This document shows positions 11,801 to 22,981 of a DNA stretch of 64,000 nt, piece after piece. The DNA is from Sternotherus odoratus (lineage: Eukaryota > Chordata > Testudines > Kinosternidae): contig JAVMKO010000001.1 in assembly GCA_032164245.1 (NCBI GenBank), positions 248,319,644 to 248,383,643 on the forward strand, given 5' to 3'. The translations under genes and the position numbers were made by a program. Every line of letters begins with the position of its first letter. Positions within the stretch are counted from its first letter, which is position 1. Under the pieces are notes generated by a model. The model was not told the DNA's origin and did not search any database. It saw only the letters and a program-made list of their open reading frames with translations.

Positions 11801-14800
11801 TCCTCCTTATCTACCCACCAACGATCCCATGAAATCTACCCACCGTTCTTCTGTCATTGTACCTCTTTTACAATAATGGAGGCCACAAACCTTCTCCTCA
11901 GTACTGTAAACATCGTTGCCCATTTTCAACTTGAGCAGCTAGTCAGTTTTGAGACCCCATGGGGAGCAGAAATTCACGGTAGTCAAGTATTTTTGATACA
12001 ATTTTATTTACAAAAGAATGTACAAAGTCCAGTGTCCAGCAAATGCAAAAGGAATCAGATAATAGGAAACGACTTCTTTGGATCACAATCCCAAGAGCAC
12101 TCTTTTCAGCCCGCACTCCAACCCAAAAGCTCTTCACTGGTTTCTTCCAGAGTCAGCCACATACATTTAGCTGCTCTTCAGGCCGTTTTTCTCTCTCCAA
12201 ATGTTCTTGTCTGACATCAGTTTCTGTGAGATCTCTCTTCCCATGCATACCTACCAAAACACAAGACTCAGCCAAAAGCTCCTGTGTAGGTTCACACACC
12301 ACTTTTGTTTTAGATGGTGCTTCTGCCTATATTTATATTAATTGAAAGTGAGTTCACACCCATCAATCTCTTGACTCACCCAATAACAAAGTTTCACCCA
12401 GCTCATAGCAATACCAATCTTCAATTGTTTCCCTTCAATCACATAGGATGCACTGATCCAAACTCCCTTCCACTGCACCTGCCCACACACTGACTGTGAG
12501 AAAAATGGAAAACTCATCGCTTATCCTCCGGATGAATGTCTCAGAGATGCAAAGAAAATATTCATGAACTGCTTGTGAATCATAACATGGTTCCAATGCT
12601 GATTGGGGGCTGTATATACTTAAAAACCAAATTATGCTACTGATCTCTCCAAATGGAAATGTAATGATTTAACACTGAATAAAATTAAAAATCAACACAA
12701 AGTGGCACTCTGTCTTTCTAGGCTTGTACTCTGTGGCGATTATCATTGAATCTGAATGAACATTCGTTCAAAGAGATCAGAACTAAAAGAAATGTTTGAA
12801 GTAATTCCTGGGATTGATTCCTGGGTCTTCCAGTGATGGGCTCTCTCCGATCTGCCCTTGGGCATGTTTCTAAATCCCTGTGTCACTTTATCCTCTCCTA
12901 TTAAAAAAGGGAGAAAGAAGAGCACTCCTATGGAGCACAGAGGAGAGAGACACTGTTTCCCATCTCCCTCTGGACATATCTATCTGGGGATAAAAAACCT
13001 CAGGCTGGCCTGGGTCAACTGATTTGACCTTGAGGGGCTGAAAAATTGTAGTATAGAGATTTTGGGCTTGGGCTGCAGCATGAGCTCTGGAACCTTGCAA
13101 GGGTGGAACATTCTATCTTCTCTGTAGGCTACCGCCATAGGGGAGAATCAAAAACTCTTAAATCAGAGCACAATGGTATCACTCAAGACTTTTTATTGAG
13201 TTCCAAAAAGTCTGAGCCTTTATCTCTACTATGTCTTCCAGGCGGGCTGTCACAGTAAGAAGAATAAGCAAAAAATGCTTCCATTCAAACTGTATAAAAT
13301 TGCTTTACTGTTGAATGTATTAAATGTCCCCCATCCTGCATAAAAAGGATTTGCACTTCTACTTTTCTGCTTTAAACAGTATTTCCATATGTATACAACA
13401 AATAGAACAGTTTAAGGCTCTGGGTTCTGTTCAGGCGATGGTGACAATCCGTGCTGCTTAAATATTCATTTTCAACATTCATAGGGAGACTTGAGTCTTA
13501 AATCTCTGTCTTTAACACAGCTGTAAGATTGATATGCTCTTGTGCAATGATTGGCTCATTTTTTCATGATTCTTATTTTGATCAATCAGCCCTGATTCCA
13601 GATCAGAAGCAAGGCACTAGTCTGATTAACTGGAAATTGGAATTTTTCTGAAGATGTACCTATGGACTTAAAATGAGCTGAGAACCAAAGTACCAAAACT
13701 AAGACTTAAGATTGCAAAATGCCCCTCACTTCAAGGGACTGCATGCATTCTATTCCCAGAGTCACTTATATTCCACACAAATCTAGTGTCCTCTTCTTTC
13801 TAGTAGGTTATAAAAAGTTATTTACACTAAGAGAAAGATGAATCCCTCATCTTTTAAATTCTTTTATGCATGAATGCATTTTTGGTGCCCCTCAGTTTGG
13901 TTCTTTTAAATATTATTAAATAAATAATTATGTGGGTCACCAGTAAACTTCCACTCCTCTTTTCCCACCTCTCAAATTTAGTACAGTAAAATAGCTCAGT
14001 TCTGACACTTGTGCTTGCAAACAGCACATGAATAGTTCACTTTCTCCTTTAAATCTGGACCTCTATCACATTTCCCTCTCAAACTCCTTCACTGTTTGCT
14101 TCATGAACAGCATGAATAAGATTTGAGGCCTAAAGTCAATGGAAGTGTTGCCAATCAATTTTGTGGGAGCAGGATTGAGCCCTAAGAACCAAATGGTGGA
14201 CCCAGTTTTCCAGTGACTTCTGGCAGCTCTGCACCACTCTAGCTGCACGAAGAGGCTGTAACCCAGCTCAAATCCTAGCACAGGAGATTGGGCCCGGGGA
14301 AAGGTGTGAGATCAGGATATTGCCACATTCAGCTGACTCCCAGCTTCTGGAGTGACTCGTGGGGGCCATTAGCAGCCAGCATAAGATAAAAGAGACTTAA
14401 AGCTGCTCTGACTTCCGCCAAGGCAGCACCCTCCAGCCTCATTACTGGGATGATAGCTGCAAGTCACCTTTGACTCCTCCACATGCCGGACCTGAGCCAA
14501 GCACAACTCCGCTAGTCCAGAGAAACCAGGCCACCGGCTGTAGCTGTTCCCCATGGAGTTCCTAGGAATGGTTGCCCATTCATCCTTCCTCATTCCATTT
14601 GCAGCCCTGTGCACAAAAAACAGCTTGCTTACTGTCTGCACTCCAGAGGGGAGGAGAAAGGGACTTCTTGCTACACACACACTATTTTCTACAAATCACA
14701 ATGTGCTTTTTTTTTTAAGTCTGATATCTCAAACCCTGGATAGACTAGGAACAAGTGTGGTAGCCCCTTGGAAAGAGGAGCCTCTCGGCTCCTCAGTGAG

Positions 14801-15025
14801 ATTAAATATTAATTCCCAGCCCCAGTGGTTTACAAGCTACTGGATATGGTTCCTCTCACTGGTGCAAGACTGCATATTTCCCATCCTAAACCTTGCCTCT
14901 ATGTCATTCAGAGGAGAAATTCCATATTTTAGAGAACGGGGAGGAAGAGAGAACTTTATTTTTTCATTGATTTTTTTTTTAATAGATGGCTCTTTGAAGC
15001 AGTTTTGAACATCATTGGACTTAGG
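8887..15025. other. Long stretch without a recognisable gene
   Basis: Very AT-rich at 11080-11760. Frames such as 9905-10219 (minus) and 11876-12345 (plus) lack family signatures. Old, unrecognised repeats are likely but I cannot support any. Confidence 0.5.
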
Positions 15026-15187
15026 CAGGGATCGGCAACATTGGCACGCGGAACCGCAGGGTAAGCACCCTTAGCGAGCCCCGCCACTTTATTTACCTGC
15101 CGTTTCACTGACCGCGGCTCCCACTGGCCGCGGTTTGCCGTCCTGGTCCAATGGAGGCTACGGGAAGCGGCACAGTGCTGGTCTGGG
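15026..15187 (+). mobile_element. Truncated hAT-like fragment
   Basis: CAGGGATCGGCAACATTGGC followed by ACGCGGAACCGCAGG begins with a hAT-like terminus. The matching right end was not found, so it is a fragment lying next to the 15269 element. Confidence 0.4.
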
Positions 15188-15268
15188 ACCTGCATGGCTA
15201 TACTAAGCTGCATGCTGATACCAGTATAATTGTTCTTTCTGTATAAGAATAGCTGAAACAGCATAAAT

Positions 15269-15961
15269 AAGAGGTGGGGAAACAACGGCCTGTTGGCCAC
15301 AACCGGCCCCTCCTAGCCCAGGAGGCTAACCCCCCGGCACCTCCCCTGCTGTTCTCCCTCCCTTGCAGCCCCATCTCACTGCACTGCCAGTGCAATGCTC
15401 TGGGCAGCAGGGCTGTGAGCGCTTGCTGGGCAGCGCAGCTGCAGAGCCGCAGCCTAACCTGATACTTTGTGGCAACAGGTGCCGCGGAGGCGTAGCTGGC
15501 TTCATCCAGGTGGCATTGCTGCCTGTCCTGGTGCTCTGGGCGGTGCGGCTGTAATGCCACCAGCCACTGGTGCTCCAGGCAGCGCAGTAAGGGGGCAGGG
15601 AGCAGGGTGCTTTGGATAGAGGGCAGGAGAGTTCGGGGGGGTGGTCAGGGGGCAGAGGTGTGGATAGGGATCGGGGCAGTCAGAGGGCAGAGAACAGGAG
15701 GGTTGAATGGGGGTAGTCAGGAATGAGAGGACGGGTTGGATGGGGCAGGAGGTTCCGGGGGCAGTCACGGAACTGGGTAAGTGGAAGGGGCAGGAGTACC
15801 GGGGGGGCTGTCCGGGGGCAAGAAGCAGGGGAGATTGAATAGAGGGCAGGGGCTGGGCCATGCCTCGAAGTTTGGGAAGGCACAGCCTCCCCTAACCAAT
15901 CCTCCATACAATTTTGGAAACCTGGCATGGCCCTCAGGCCAAAACATTTATGTACCCCCAG
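15269..15961 (-). mobile_element. hAT-type element, same family as 33757-34508, reversed
   Basis: The right part, read on the minus strand, shares blocks with the other copy: AAAATTGTATGGAGG and AGGCTGTGCC in the same order. The left end (GAGGTGGGGAAACAACGGCC) is the degraded inverse terminus. Target duplications are not clear (5 of 8 positions at best). Proline-rich frames inside are artefacts of C-rich repeats. Confidence 0.55.
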
Positions 15962-16879
15962 TATAAAGGACATAAATTATACAAGAGCAGATGGAAGGGC
16001 TCAAGAAGATTAACAGCAGTCTTGAGGGAAACTTTGCTGTTTTCTGGATGGGATGAAGATGTTGCCATCCTTTTGAAAAAAGAAGTAGAGCATTCCCTTC
16101 TTGAATAGAAATCCATCAGCAGCAGATTTATGAGAGCCAGAGTGAAAAGGAAACACAATATCACCCTCATTCAGTGTATACTCCTAACAGAATCAAAATT
16201 AGCTCTTTACACAGTGGAGATCAAAATGGCATTAGATTGCTCAGAACAGATCCATACTGCCAAGTACAAACACCTACACTTATCCTCTCTCATTTCACTA
16301 GGCTTTGGAACCCAAGTCCCTTGCCTAGTGAGTGCTACTTAGTTGAGGGTGAGTCCTTCCATCATTAAATTCCAAGTACAGTTCTCCTGTCCTTGAGCCA
16401 CATAACCAAAATAACAACATTTTATTACTCCAGCCCAAATAACAGAGAGACTGGGGATCCCACAGCAGCCAAAGTGACCATTTGGGCAAGCAGTCCTATC
16501 ATGCTACTGAGCAGTCTAATGCCTGCTTGGCCAATGCAAACAAAATTGGCCCCTGAAGTCCTTTTCCACAGATCACCACTAGATGTCAGGGTTGAGTTCA
16601 TCCTGACTGTTTATCAGTGTCTGTTTAAGAATGTAAGTCATTACCAGTACAATGACAATTGCTAGCTCAATTGGAACTGAAAACTGAAGGTGGAGATAAA
16701 GCCAAAAGAAAGTATAATTGAGGAAACTATTTTAACTTGCTAATGTAATTTTAGTGTCCTTGTGGCCAAGAAGGAGTTTGCTTTGCACGCAGCTCTGCCC
16801 AAGAAAAGCCAAGTGCAGTAATGCAGCAGGGAAACCTCCTTCCAACCCTGGAGTACCTGTTCCACATCCTCAGGAGTAA

Positions 16880-16912
16880 ACACACACACAAACACACACA
16901 CACACACACACC
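16880..16912 (+). repeat. (CA)n microsatellite
   Basis: Interrupted CA repeats. The surrounding 15962-17484 shows nothing else that I can name. Confidence 0.95.
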
Positions 16913-17484
16913 TGACTAGTACAAGGAATATAGGAAAGGAACATACTTCCTCACAGTGGGATGAATGGAGAAAACCAACCCAGGAAGGGGGGGAGTAGGA
17001 AGAGCAATAAAACAGGCCCCAGTGGTACCACAGATTGAAAGGGACAGACACTGAGCAATGAGTCTACACTCAGACTTCAGGAGTCCACAGCAAAGTTCCA
17101 GTCTGGCAATGAGTCTTTGGTGCTCCTGGTCATCTTCGGTGCCAATAAACTTAACCCAGCAAACCCCTCCGGTGCCCTCTACTGCTGCTCACCTACAGCA
17201 ACAACCTCCCCACTTAAGTAGCTCCATGCAAGGTCACAAGCCCCAGTACTCACAGCCCATAGAGGTCTGGGTCAGGCTCTGGTTTGTCCTTCTCGGGTGA
17301 TACCTTCAAGGCACAGCGCTCCTGGCTGGCTCCAGTCCTGGAGTGGCCCCAGTCAGATGCTTTGTTCCTCCCAGGCTCCAGTGTTCTCCACGGCTTCATT
17401 ACATGAGGACCTGCTCGGGGTCGCCCTCTTGTCTGAGCTACAGACACACCCGCCCTATCGGTCTCCCATTCCCCAGGCCTCTGA

Positions 17485-17603
17485 AACAACATGCACTGGC
17501 AGGGATGATTTAGCTGGGGATTGGTCCTGCTTTGAGCAGGGGGTTGGACTAGAACACCTCCTGAGGTCCCTTCCAACCCTGATATTCTATGATTCTATGA
17601 TTC
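17485..17603 (+). mobile_element. Short CR1 3' end
   Basis: GGACTAGAACACCTCCTGAG, GTCCCTTCCAACCCTGATATTC and TATGATTCTATGATTC form the classical CR1 3' terminus with the octamer-like repeats. It is 5'-truncated. Confidence 0.85.
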
Positions 17604-18269
17604 TTCTGCCTCAGAACAAGGTTTTAAAGGGGCCATGCTCCCTGAACTCCAAGGGTATTACATTAGCAAATAACTAACTAAAGAGTGTTAATTACTTAAT
17701 ACTAGAACTATTTGTTAGCGTTTGAAAACAGACTAAGAACAAATAGGAACAGAATTCCTCAACAATCTTCAGCAGAGACTGCAATTCATGATTTTTCAAT
17801 CTATTCTCAAGAGACATGCTAAATGTTGTTTTTATTACTGAGTCCCACCAATAGTGCAAAAGACTTCCCATTGGCTTTGTGCTGTGCTCTGTGATTGCCT
17901 CTGACTAGTGTTGTTAGTCTCTAACTTTCAGGAGTGCTAATATTCAATCACAAAAAAAAATGTTACATCTATAGGAGAAAGAGATCCCCGTCTCTTACAC
18001 CTTACAAATTTAGGGATGAATTCATGAAATTTAAACGTCATTATGTGCAGATAACTGTTGAAACACTCTTTCCAACATAATGTTTATACAGTTGTCTGGA
18101 AACATATTGTTTGCCTACTTTTCAAAGCCAATTTATATTCAATCCACATAGCTGCACACATGAAATTTCAGACAAAAACACAGATGCACAAAAAAATCCC
18201 AGGCATGCTATTATTTATTGTTTGTATCCCAGAAATCTAGAGGCCACAATTGGTGCTCGATATTGTTAT

Positions 18270-19250
18270 AACACAGAGCAAAAAGATAGTTCCTCCCTAG
18301 AAGAGCGAACAGCAAAATTTAAGCTAACACGCAACAAGTAATTGTAACAAAATTGAAAAGAATGAGGGATAAACAATGAGGGTAAATGTAACAAGATCAC
18401 GAGTTTGCAGAGGCCAGCTATGCGCATGGATAGACAGTTTTGAGTTGGTTCGTGTCTTTAATATAATTAAATATGATAAATATCAGAAGTTCCTACTGGA
18501 GACATCGGCTTAGTTGTAATCAGTTGGCAACTTACCACAGGCATCTGGAAGAAGTCGGTCTTAAGGAGCTATTTGGAGGAGCACAGTGTAATGAATTTAT
18601 GGATTAGTTGAGAGGGAGTGACCATGCATAAGAGTCAGAATGGAAGAAAATGGGAAGGTGTTTGGGTGACAGGTGAACTAATGGATTGGGGCTGACAGCA
18701 CTGGCAAAGCAGAAGAGGCAGGGTTGGATACAAGAGCAGACAAGTGGGGAAGGGTTAGGTTGTGAAAGGCCATAAAGGAGGAACGAAAAGCTTCCATATG
18801 ATATGTTCTACTAGATTTGAGAAAGGGACTGACTGTAACAGGTCACTTTAACAGGTCAAAAAGGTAATTTTGCAACATCATTTTGACTAGACAGGAGAGT
18901 GAGGAGGGTGCCAGGAAGGTCAGAGAGGAAGCAGATAAGCACCAGTGAGAGTTTTAGTCATGTAGACTGAGGGAATAGGCCCGGTAGTGGAAATGCTAGT
19001 GAGAAGAAAGTGGCAAGGCTTGGATACAGCTTGGATTTATGGCTCTAGAGTGGGTGAAGAGTCAAAGATGACTCTCGCGATGAGTCTGAGTGACAGGAAG
19101 GATGGTAGTACTGTCAATGGTGACAGAGAATGCAATGGAGATCTTGAGAGGAAGGAAAGGAGCTCAATTTTATCAAGTTACAATAAAATAGGTAGCAAAA
19201 TATCCACAAGGAGGTGACAGAGAGACAGGCCAAGATGCAAGACTGTGGAG
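18270..19250 (-). repeat. Ancient diverged repeat, copy 2
   Basis: Same block order as 3655-4540: TTCCTCCCTAGAAGAGCG, then AAGGAGCTATTTGGAGGAG, AAAGGCCATAAAGGAGGAACG and GTGAGAGTTTTAGTCATGTAG. The two copies are far apart in sequence, so the family is old. Confidence 0.45.
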
Positions 19251-19992
19251 AGGAATCAGGTCAGGAATGGAGCTCCAAACGACCAAATTTGTGAATTTGT
19301 GGCCAGGTTTCGGTTCATTGTAATCTCACTCCCCTTGAAGAAAAAGGAAGTTTTGTCATTTGCTTCAATGGAAGGCGCTTGCTTTCCCATTGCATTGCCG
19401 TTCAATTTGGCAAGCCTGTGCAGGGATTGGGGCCACTGTGCTAGTCTTTGTAAATTGGAGAGTACCATGTCAGAAACTCATGTACAGTATGAGGCCACAT
19501 GGGACCTACCCCAAACTAGGCACCTCCATGACTGTGAAGAGCCACTCTCTTTTTGGACATGGAGCTGTCCAGCTGATGTGATGTGCAAGTGGGAAATGCA
19601 CAAAATCAGCTAGACTTGCTCTTTGCTTTTGTCTTTCTGATATGACATACAGAATGAGCTGGCCTTGCACAGCCTATGTGGTAAATAGGAATCTCCTACT
19701 AAAGAAAGTCAACTAGTTTGGCCCTGCCTGCTACTAGCAAGTTTGTTGCTAATCACAAGATTTCTCACCATAACCATAAGAAGATGCTGTAACAGCTTAG
19801 AATTGAGTCATGGTCCAGGTTTAAACAGTTATTGGTGCAGGACTAGAACTTGAGGCTGTAAACTAGATACTGTAAAATCCATCTGCAACAGAGTCATTCT
19901 GACTGCTCTTTGGCCCACTGTCTATTTATGTATTTCATGCAAAGTGAAGCAGCTTCAATAAGTGAGATTGTGAAATCTCCCACTTCAGAATT

Positions 19993-20112
19993 CCCTGTAG
20001 CCCAGTGCTTAGAATACTCACTTGGGCAGTGAAAGACCTGGGGTTCAAGGGCTTGTTCTGACACAAGAGTGGGGATTTGAACCCTCATCTCCCACATCCA
20101 AGCTGAATGCTT
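19993..20112 (+). repeat. tRNA-derived SINE head
   Basis: CCTGTAGCCCAGTGCTTAGA (A box) and CCTGGGGTTCAAGGG (B box), 34 bp apart, mark the polymerase III promoter of a tRNA-derived SINE; the rest is degraded. Confidence 0.6.
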
Positions 20113-21037
20113 TAAATACTGTGCATAAGAGAGCATCACAGCCTCCAATTTCCCTCTTTCAGACAGGGCTGACCTAGGTTAAACACCTAATTCCAGGAGA
20201 GGGTTCACAGTGGTGAATCCCAAGTGGCATTAAGTAGACTCAAACCCAACCCTCTACTCAGCATTTGCTACTGGCTAGCTTAAGCAGCATCCCACTCAGC
20301 TTCTGTGAATCCCATTCTTAAGTGCCTAAATCTCCACATACATTTTGGGGAGCTTGTGTACCTGAGTCAGGGCTGAAAATTCCAGTAAGTGGCAGGGAAC
20401 CTAAAGTTAGGTGTTGCAACACTGAACCTAAGGCCTCTTTGTGGATCTAACCCCAAATTGATCCTTTAAATGTGGTGCCATATAGAGCTGTCTTTTATGC
20501 CTGCAGATAGGACAACCCTTGGGAATTATTTGGTTCACCACCCTCAAAAAATGTGAAGCAAGAAATATTCTGCTGTCTATTAGCTTTTTTATTTTTAAAC
20601 AAACCCTCGGTTGGGCTATTGTGAATTCCTTACAGGCCCATGCTCATGGATCAGATTACTGTGCCAATGCTGGCTGGCTTTCAAATTTATTTCATACATT
20701 ATCAGGAAACAGCTGCAGATACCCGGTAAATGGCAGCACCTCAGACCTCTCAAGTAACATCTCAGCTTGATGGAGAATGTTCATCTAACCGATGAACATA
20801 TTTCAATGGGTGGGAAAAAAAGTCCCTCATCTACTTATTGATTCACACCTTTGTGACATATTGATTCACACCTTTGTGCTTTTCCAGGAGCTACTTAAAC
20901 ATTCTAAGACCAAAGGAGTATGATGATCTCTGTTTCCAATATTGTTTGGTCAAGCTGGCTTTTTGCTGCATCCCAAAAGTTTCCCAGCTGCCACATAATG
21001 ACTTAAATAACTATAGGGTTTGGATTTTTTAGAACAC
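20113..21037. other. Downstream of OLFM4, no recognisable gene
   Basis: Contains only the short tandem duplication at 20836. The predicted OLFM4 transcript end lies just above 21020. Confidence 0.5.
20836..20878 (+). repeat. Short tandem duplication
   Basis: TATTGATTCACACCTTTGTG occurs twice, exactly, with a 23-bp period (20836-20855, 20859-20878). Confidence 0.95.
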
Positions 21038-21043
21038 TTTATT
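21038..21043 (-). terminator. OLFM4: Candidate poly(A) signal of OLFM4
   Basis: AATAAA (followed by GTGTTC) is read on the minus strand, 1.14 kb after the stop codon. It gives a 3' UTR close in length to that of human OLFM4 as I recall it. I saw no better AATAAA between it and the stop; the nearer candidates are ATTAAA variants around 21735 and 21765. The stretch 21044-22181 is therefore read as 3' UTR. Confidence 0.5.
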
Positions 21044-22181
21044 AAACAAAAATTAACCATTCACATCTACTGATCCAAATTATAAGAAAACATAGGATTA
21101 ATAAAATAAAACCAGCAAACATTCACTGAATTTTCATGGTATTTCTGCCATGATTACAATACAGATATCGATTACAAAATATTATGTTGCATTTTGAAAA
21201 TAAAGAGCATGTGACTGATTTTGTCCCAACTCCAGTATTCTGTAACTGACAGATCATGTTCCAGATTCACCCCCCAATGTCAAATAATTGAAGCCAATGG
21301 AGTTATTCTGGAAATGAATTTTGGCTCCTTGTTTTCAGAGTGTTTTAGAAAGATGCTAATGGAGGTCACAGCAAATTGCAGAATGCCAAATGGCTAAATG
21401 GAAGTATGCAGGGTAGCACAGTTTCTGCTCTACTGCAGCATATGGCCTACACCAAGAGACTGCCAGAGACTAATAAAGACAATGGAACACTTTCTATTGC
21501 TTTCAGTGGGCTATGGCTCAGGCTCCCAGGACACAGAAAGAAAGAAAATGCAACCGTCCAAAAATGGGTAAGGTTTTTTTTCCCCCTGGAGTGCAACATT
21601 AGGAAAGTAGTGCATTGGAGCCCTGCCATCTAAAATACATTGATGGGCTGCAAGGGAGGCGCCATGGCAACTGTTTCCATAGCTTCACCTTACCCAATGG
21701 TCTGCTCTCTAAAGATCAAGTCTTAATTCTCCTAATTTTAATCTTTTAGTAATTATTTGAGGCCAGTGTTTAATATATTTATGGCCTTCCGTACTTTGAG
21801 CAATGATGACAAAACAGCAGTTCAGTTGCCATGTTTCATCCAAATACAGACATTCCTCCAAATGCCCAGCAGTGTGTGAGCTTATTGGTATGCATGTTCT
21901 GTCCATCAAAAAGTCATCTATTTGTCTTTATAGCAGAGACATTTCCAGTACACCTGTCACCATTGTATCTAAACACCAGTTAAAAAGCTAAGAACCCAAT
22001 TTTGCAACTAGTTATTACCAGGCATAGAGGTTATTAGTGTAAGTAATCCCTTCGATGGGACAGCTCATAGTAATAAACCCTATGCCCAGTAGCTACTCTT
22101 GGTAGGATTAGGACATTAACATTGTCCACAGGGATACAAAATCAGACTTTCTATGATCTTTAGCTGTTATGTATATTCATA

Positions 22182-22981
22182 TCAGTGTAAAACAGGTTGA
22201 AAAATCAGATTGTATCTAACAAGGTAGCCATCATTGTAAACATACAGCATGTGGTCTGAGGGGTTATAGTTGATACTCTGAACTGTTTCTAACATTTTGT
22301 CCATAATTATGCTAATTTTACCTTCCTGTTCAGTGTTGGTGTCATATGTGTAAAATATTTCCTCTTTCCTAGTGTTGACAGGTCTTGTGGCATATAGAAC
22401 ACCACATATGATGAAAGCGTTGGAAACAGATGGCTTGTACTGCCTTGTTTTCCAAGTATGGCGCACATCAAGTGTGGTCTCATTGAGTTTGCTAATCACA
22501 ATGTTACCCGTGCTTTCCTCAGTTGAATAAATTACCCATAATCCACTCTCATCCACAGCAAAGTCCATATCTTGCCATGCCACACCAGCATAAGAGAAAC
22601 GGTTACCAGAAGCAGCATTGGGCAGAGTTTTCCTCAAAACTAATGTGTTTGTGTTTAAATCGAGCTTGCCCATATCTCTTGTGTTATATATATTATAATA
22701 CATGGAATTATTATAAACTGCAGTGCCACTGCCTTCCCCGTACACAATTCTATACTCTCTGGCATTTTTGAATAGCAGCAAATCATCATAGGAATTATGA
22801 AGTCGGTAATATTCCAAGATTCTTCCATCTGGGTTCAAAGGTGCAACCCAGTATAGGTCCTTCTGTGGGGTCTGAAGAGAATCCCGACCCCAGGCACCAT
22901 ATTTGTAACCAAATCCTCTCCAGTTCAGCTGTACAATATAGGGCTGGCTGATATTCAGAATTCCACCATGACCACAACTAC
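22182..22981 (-). CDS. OLFM4: OLFM4 exon 6 coding part (olfactomedin domain)
   Basis: This exon holds the whole olfactomedin beta-propeller domain: 265 codons after the split Gly, ending in TGA at 22184-22182. Recognisable blocks are [96 protein letters not shown] and [20 protein letters not shown]. By alignment with myocilin, calcium-site positions are Asp372 (AVDE) and Asn416 (SNAF); the third is Asn466 (SINYNP) instead of Asp, which is usual for OLFM4. Cys231 and Cys421 are the expected disulphide pair. The acceptor TTGCTTACAG is at 22991-22982. Confidence 0.97.

Noticed and set aside
14553..15008. 151-codon plus-strand frame
   Set aside because: The composition is not protein-like, nothing is recognisable, and it runs into a poly-T tract and repeat.
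17297..17677. 126-codon plus-strand frame
   Set aside because: Its second half is the CR1 3' end, which does not code for protein.
19993..20112. Functional tRNA gene
   Set aside because: A- and B-box-like blocks are present, but no cloverleaf can be drawn; it is a SINE head.
22523..22771. Plus-strand frame of 82 codons
   Set aside because: It is the opposite strand of the OLFM4 olfactomedin exon.
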